A stretch of DNA of 64,000 nucleotides from Methanobrevibacter sp. (GTDB taxonomy: Archaea; Methanobacteriota; Methanobacteria; Methanobacteriales; Methanobacteriaceae): assembly GCF_017409525.1 (NCBI RefSeq), contig NZ_JAFQSO010000003.1:1-64000 (forward strand). The letters run 5' to 3'. The notes under the pieces were generated by a model. It was given only the letters and a program-made list of their open reading frames with translations, did not search any database and had not been told where the DNA came from. Position 1 is the stretch's first letter, and every line of letters begins with the position of its first letter. Of this stretch, positions 62,219 to 64,000 are shown in pieces. Made by a program: the position numbers and the translations under genes.

Positions 62219-62395
62219 ATGAAAGCTTGTACTGTTTGTAAATATATTTCAGATAATGATTATTGTGAACGATGTGGAAATCCAACTTCTGATAATTGGA
62301 GCGGTCTTTTAATAATAATTGACCCTGAGAATTCTGAATTGGCTCGCGAATCAAATATTAAACATCCGGGATGCTATTGCTTAAGAGTAAGATAG
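62219..62395 (+). CDS. spt4: Spt4-type transcription elongation factor (RpoE'')
   Basis: A 58-residue zinc protein. MKACTVCKYISDNDYCERCG supplies the four-cysteine zinc site and DNWSGLLIIIDPENSELA with KHPGCYCLRVR follows the archaeal Spt4/RpoE'' pattern (DW-x-G-x-x-I-I-x-D-P-E-x-S-E-I-A, ending G-x-Y-A-L-K/R-V-R). Spt4 binds Spt5 NGN and supports RNA polymerase processivity. Normally the gene follows rpoE1; here it is isolated between damaged provirus genes and reads against them. GAGGG (62208-62212) precedes ATG. It is intact, so it may be a second, mobile-element-borne copy, or the only chromosomal copy in a rearranged place. Confidence 0.85.
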   Translation: MKACTVCKYISDNDYCERCGNPTSDNWSGLLIIIDPENSELARESNIKHPGCYCLRVR

Positions 62396-62462
62396 AACTT
62401 TTATTGTGTCACGTTTTGATGCAGAAATAAACAAATATATACTCAATGAGCTTTAAAAGCCG

Positions 62463-62585
62463 TTAGGCAATACTAGTTGGGCATAGATTACCGGAGTTTG
62501 TAGGGTTGCGACCTCCTTGAGTTGAACCGTCATTACTAGCTTCAATTTTAATTCTTCTTTCAGCTAGTTTTTCCATTAATTCCAT
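62463..62585 (-). CDS. small provirus-like ORF
   Basis: A 40-residue frame (MELMEKLAERRIKIEASNDG then GRNPTNSGNLCPTSIA) preceded by GGTGATGTTGAT. Its start lies 7 bases beyond the TGA stop of the upstream pseudogene. It is probably part of the provirus remnant. It may itself be a truncated gene. Confidence 0.4.
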   Translation of the reverse strand: MELMEKLAERRIKIEASNDGSTQGGRNPTNSGNLCPTSIA

Positions 62586-62592
62586 ATCAACA

Positions 62593-63090
62593 TCACCAAT
62601 CGTCATTAAATTCTTTTTTCAGTCTGTAACCGTGTGATTCTATTTCTAAAAATATAGGTTTAATTTATTTGCCAATGCTTTTATCCCAGCGTTGCACAGG
62701 TTTGATTAGGTCTTCTCCATCAACCATTCCGTCCTGCAAAATATTTTTAACAATCTGGCTGATGTCAATTTTTCTGGCTCATAAAATTAAAGTTAGTTTC
62801 TGCTCTTGAGATAGCTTATTATCCTTATCTAAAAGTACAATATTAACATTAGCTTTATCAATTCTGTTTTTCAAGATGACTAAAGTATAACAGTCAAGTT
62901 TAACAGCATATTTCGCATTAGCTATTGTCTTGTTGATTACAGGAGGAAGTGCATCTGGAAGATCTAGACCCGTATTTGTTCCATCAGTTCTAGGCTGTCT
63001 TTCATCCTCTTCCCAATAGTTGCGTTTAGTGTTGTACTGTTCCACACGATTATTCAGTAATCTGGTTTTAATATAATCAGTAAGTCCCAT
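62593..63090 (-). pseudogene. provirus-like gene with in-frame TGA and TAA
   Basis: A 165-codon frame starting MGLTDYIKTRLLNNRVEQYN on the minus strand. It is interrupted by TGA at 62779-62781 (LTLIL-stop-ARKIDISQ) and TAA at 62665-62667 (KSIGK-stop-IKPIFLEIE), then ends at TGA 62593-62595. The segment between the stops still reads as a good protein, so the stops are probably mutations. The region LPDALPPVINKTIANAKYAV recalls the N-terminus of portal-like proteins but this is only an impression. Confidence 0.6.
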
Positions 63091-63284
63091 TTAATTCTCC
63101 CATCATTTTTAATTTTTACATAAACATATATTTATTATGTTATTTATTATATTATTTATATAAAATTTATAATAAATTATTGGTTCTAAAATTAGACATA
63201 TATTCAAATAATGATAATTAATGATTTTCACTTCTTTAAGAATCATAGGAAAATATATATGAATTTGTTAATAAAATCACCAAT

Positions 63285-64000
63285 ATGAATAAACCCAACC
63301 CCCGTGAAAAAATTGATTTCACATTTACAAACGAAAAGCCTATTGAAAGCGTAACAGAGGATAAAAAAGGATTAAATATAAATAATTATGCAGAATATTT
63401 GGCGAAGAATATTGAAAATTACTTTAAATACAATCAAGATAGTATTACAATAGGTTTAATGGGAGAATGGGGTTCAGGTAAAACATCAATATTAAATTTA
63501 ACCGAAAAATTTCTTGAAAATAGTGATGTTAAAGTGATGAAGTTCAATCCATGGATTTATTCCTCATACAATCAATTAATAGAACAATTCTTTGATGAGC
63601 TTATTAAACAATTTTATAGTGAAAAAAATTTTACTTTAGGAAATAATATAAGAGAGTATTGGCTTAAGATTAATAAATCTGATTTAGCTAAGAAAACATT
63701 TATACATTTAATTGCCTCAAAGAGCAATACAATTGCTAATATTTTAAATGATTTATTTAAATATGATTCAAAAGAAAAATCATTAGAAAAACTAAAAAAT
63801 GACATTAATACCAAACTTCTTGATTATAAAATTGTTTGTATTATTGATGATTTAGATAGAGTAAGCACTACAGAGATTCATGAAATGTTTAAATTAATTA
63901 AAATAATGGCTGATTTTAATAATATAATTTACATTCTTTCATTTGACAAAAAAATAATTGCAAAATCATTAGACGATGAGTATATTGATGGTGAAAAATA
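63285..64000 (+). CDS. KAP-family P-loop NTPase (3' end outside window)
   Basis: The first 238 or so codons of a KAP NTPase. Walker A LMGEWGSGKTSILNL (about residues 58-72), the signature segment KVMKFNPWIYSSYNQL (about 85-100) and Walker B KIVCIIDDLDRVSTTEI (about 181-197) are all present; IIYILSFDKKIIAKSL is the family's later strand. KAP NTPases sit at membranes and are frequent in defence islands, where they may act in phage exclusion. No ribosome-binding site is seen before ATG 63285, but a TATATATATG stretch lies just upstream, suggesting a leaderless mRNA. The C-terminal membrane or effector region is beyond the window. Confidence 0.88.
   Translation, partial: MNKPNPREKIDFTFTNEKPIESVTEDKKGLNINNYAEYLAKNIENYFKYNQDSITIGLMGEWGSGKTSILNLTEKFLENSDVKVMKFNPWIYSSYNQLIEQFFDELIKQFYSEKNFTLGNNIREYWLKINKSDLAKKTFIHLIASKSNTIANILNDLFKYDSKEKSLEKLKNDINTKLLDYKIVCIIDDLDRVSTTEIHEMFKLIKIMADFNNIIYILSFDKKIIAKSLDDEYIDGEK

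Noticed and set aside
59845-63090. TAG codons considered as pyrrolysine or amber recoding
   Set aside because: TAA and TGA also interrupt the same gene set, no pyl genes are visible, and the hosts suggested here are not known to use pyrrolysine.

Overview
The window is AT-rich archaeal DNA that reads as a gut or rumen Methanobrevibacter-like methanogen (Methanobacteriales). The evidence is: ribosome-binding sites close to AGGTGAT placed 3-8 bases before ATG, TTG or GTG starts; TTTATATA-type promoter boxes; U-tract terminators; an Spt4-type transcription factor; a XerA-like integrase; and a large set of secreted adhesin-like proteins with signal peptides ending VSAVSAAD, beta-helix repeats, Ig-like domains and C-terminal peptidoglycan-binding-like modules. 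The genus is inferred; no rRNA or tRNA gene was found.

Layout. 0-6 kb: the end of an adhesin, a TPR protein, a GNAT acetyltransferase with a small convergent partner, and a two-gene heterodimeric ABC exporter. 6-10 kb: two convergent paralogous AAA/DUF4143-type ATPases and a frameshifted tyrosine integrase, with short dispersed repeats around them. 10-22 kb: adhesin cluster, comprising a 5'-truncated copy, an 836-residue protein and an 1855-residue protein with exact internal 75-bp repeats. 22-30 kb: mostly housekeeping-like or lineage-specific genes, including a stand-alone DUF4062-like protein, an HTH-cupin regulator plus AMP-forming acyl-CoA synthetase, a possible structured leader with mutually exclusive hairpins, TPR and wHTH proteins, and two membrane zinc-ribbon proteins. 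30-34 kb: a secreted beta-helix/papain-like peptidase. 34-40 kb: another AAA ATPase preceded by six 23-bp iteron-like repeats, a four-gene zinc-ribbon membrane operon and three secreted proteins. 40-43 kb: a zinc-ribbon/TPR/HIRAN-like protein and a DUF2779-type nuclease.

43-64 kb is a defence island: an Mrr-like endonuclease, a Bsp6I-like restriction enzyme with a C5-cytosine methyltransferase and a ribbon-helix-helix gene, a Vsr mismatch endonuclease, then a tightly packed class 2 DISARM-like operon (methyltransferase, DrmA, DrmB, DrmC, plus a large DrmE-like protein). An overlapping two-gene unit follows, an OLD/AAA15-type ATPase plus a protein with a possible PD-(D/E)xK core; this is my best candidate for an undescribed defence system. 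Beyond it lies a minus-strand set of damaged provirus-like genes containing in-frame TAG, TGA and TAA codons, an intact isolated Spt4 gene, and the start of a KAP-family NTPase cut by the window end.

Functionally, the left and central parts concern the cell surface (adhesins, secreted peptidase, exporter). The right third concerns defence and mobile DNA. Function assignments rest on motifs read by eye; no database search was possible.
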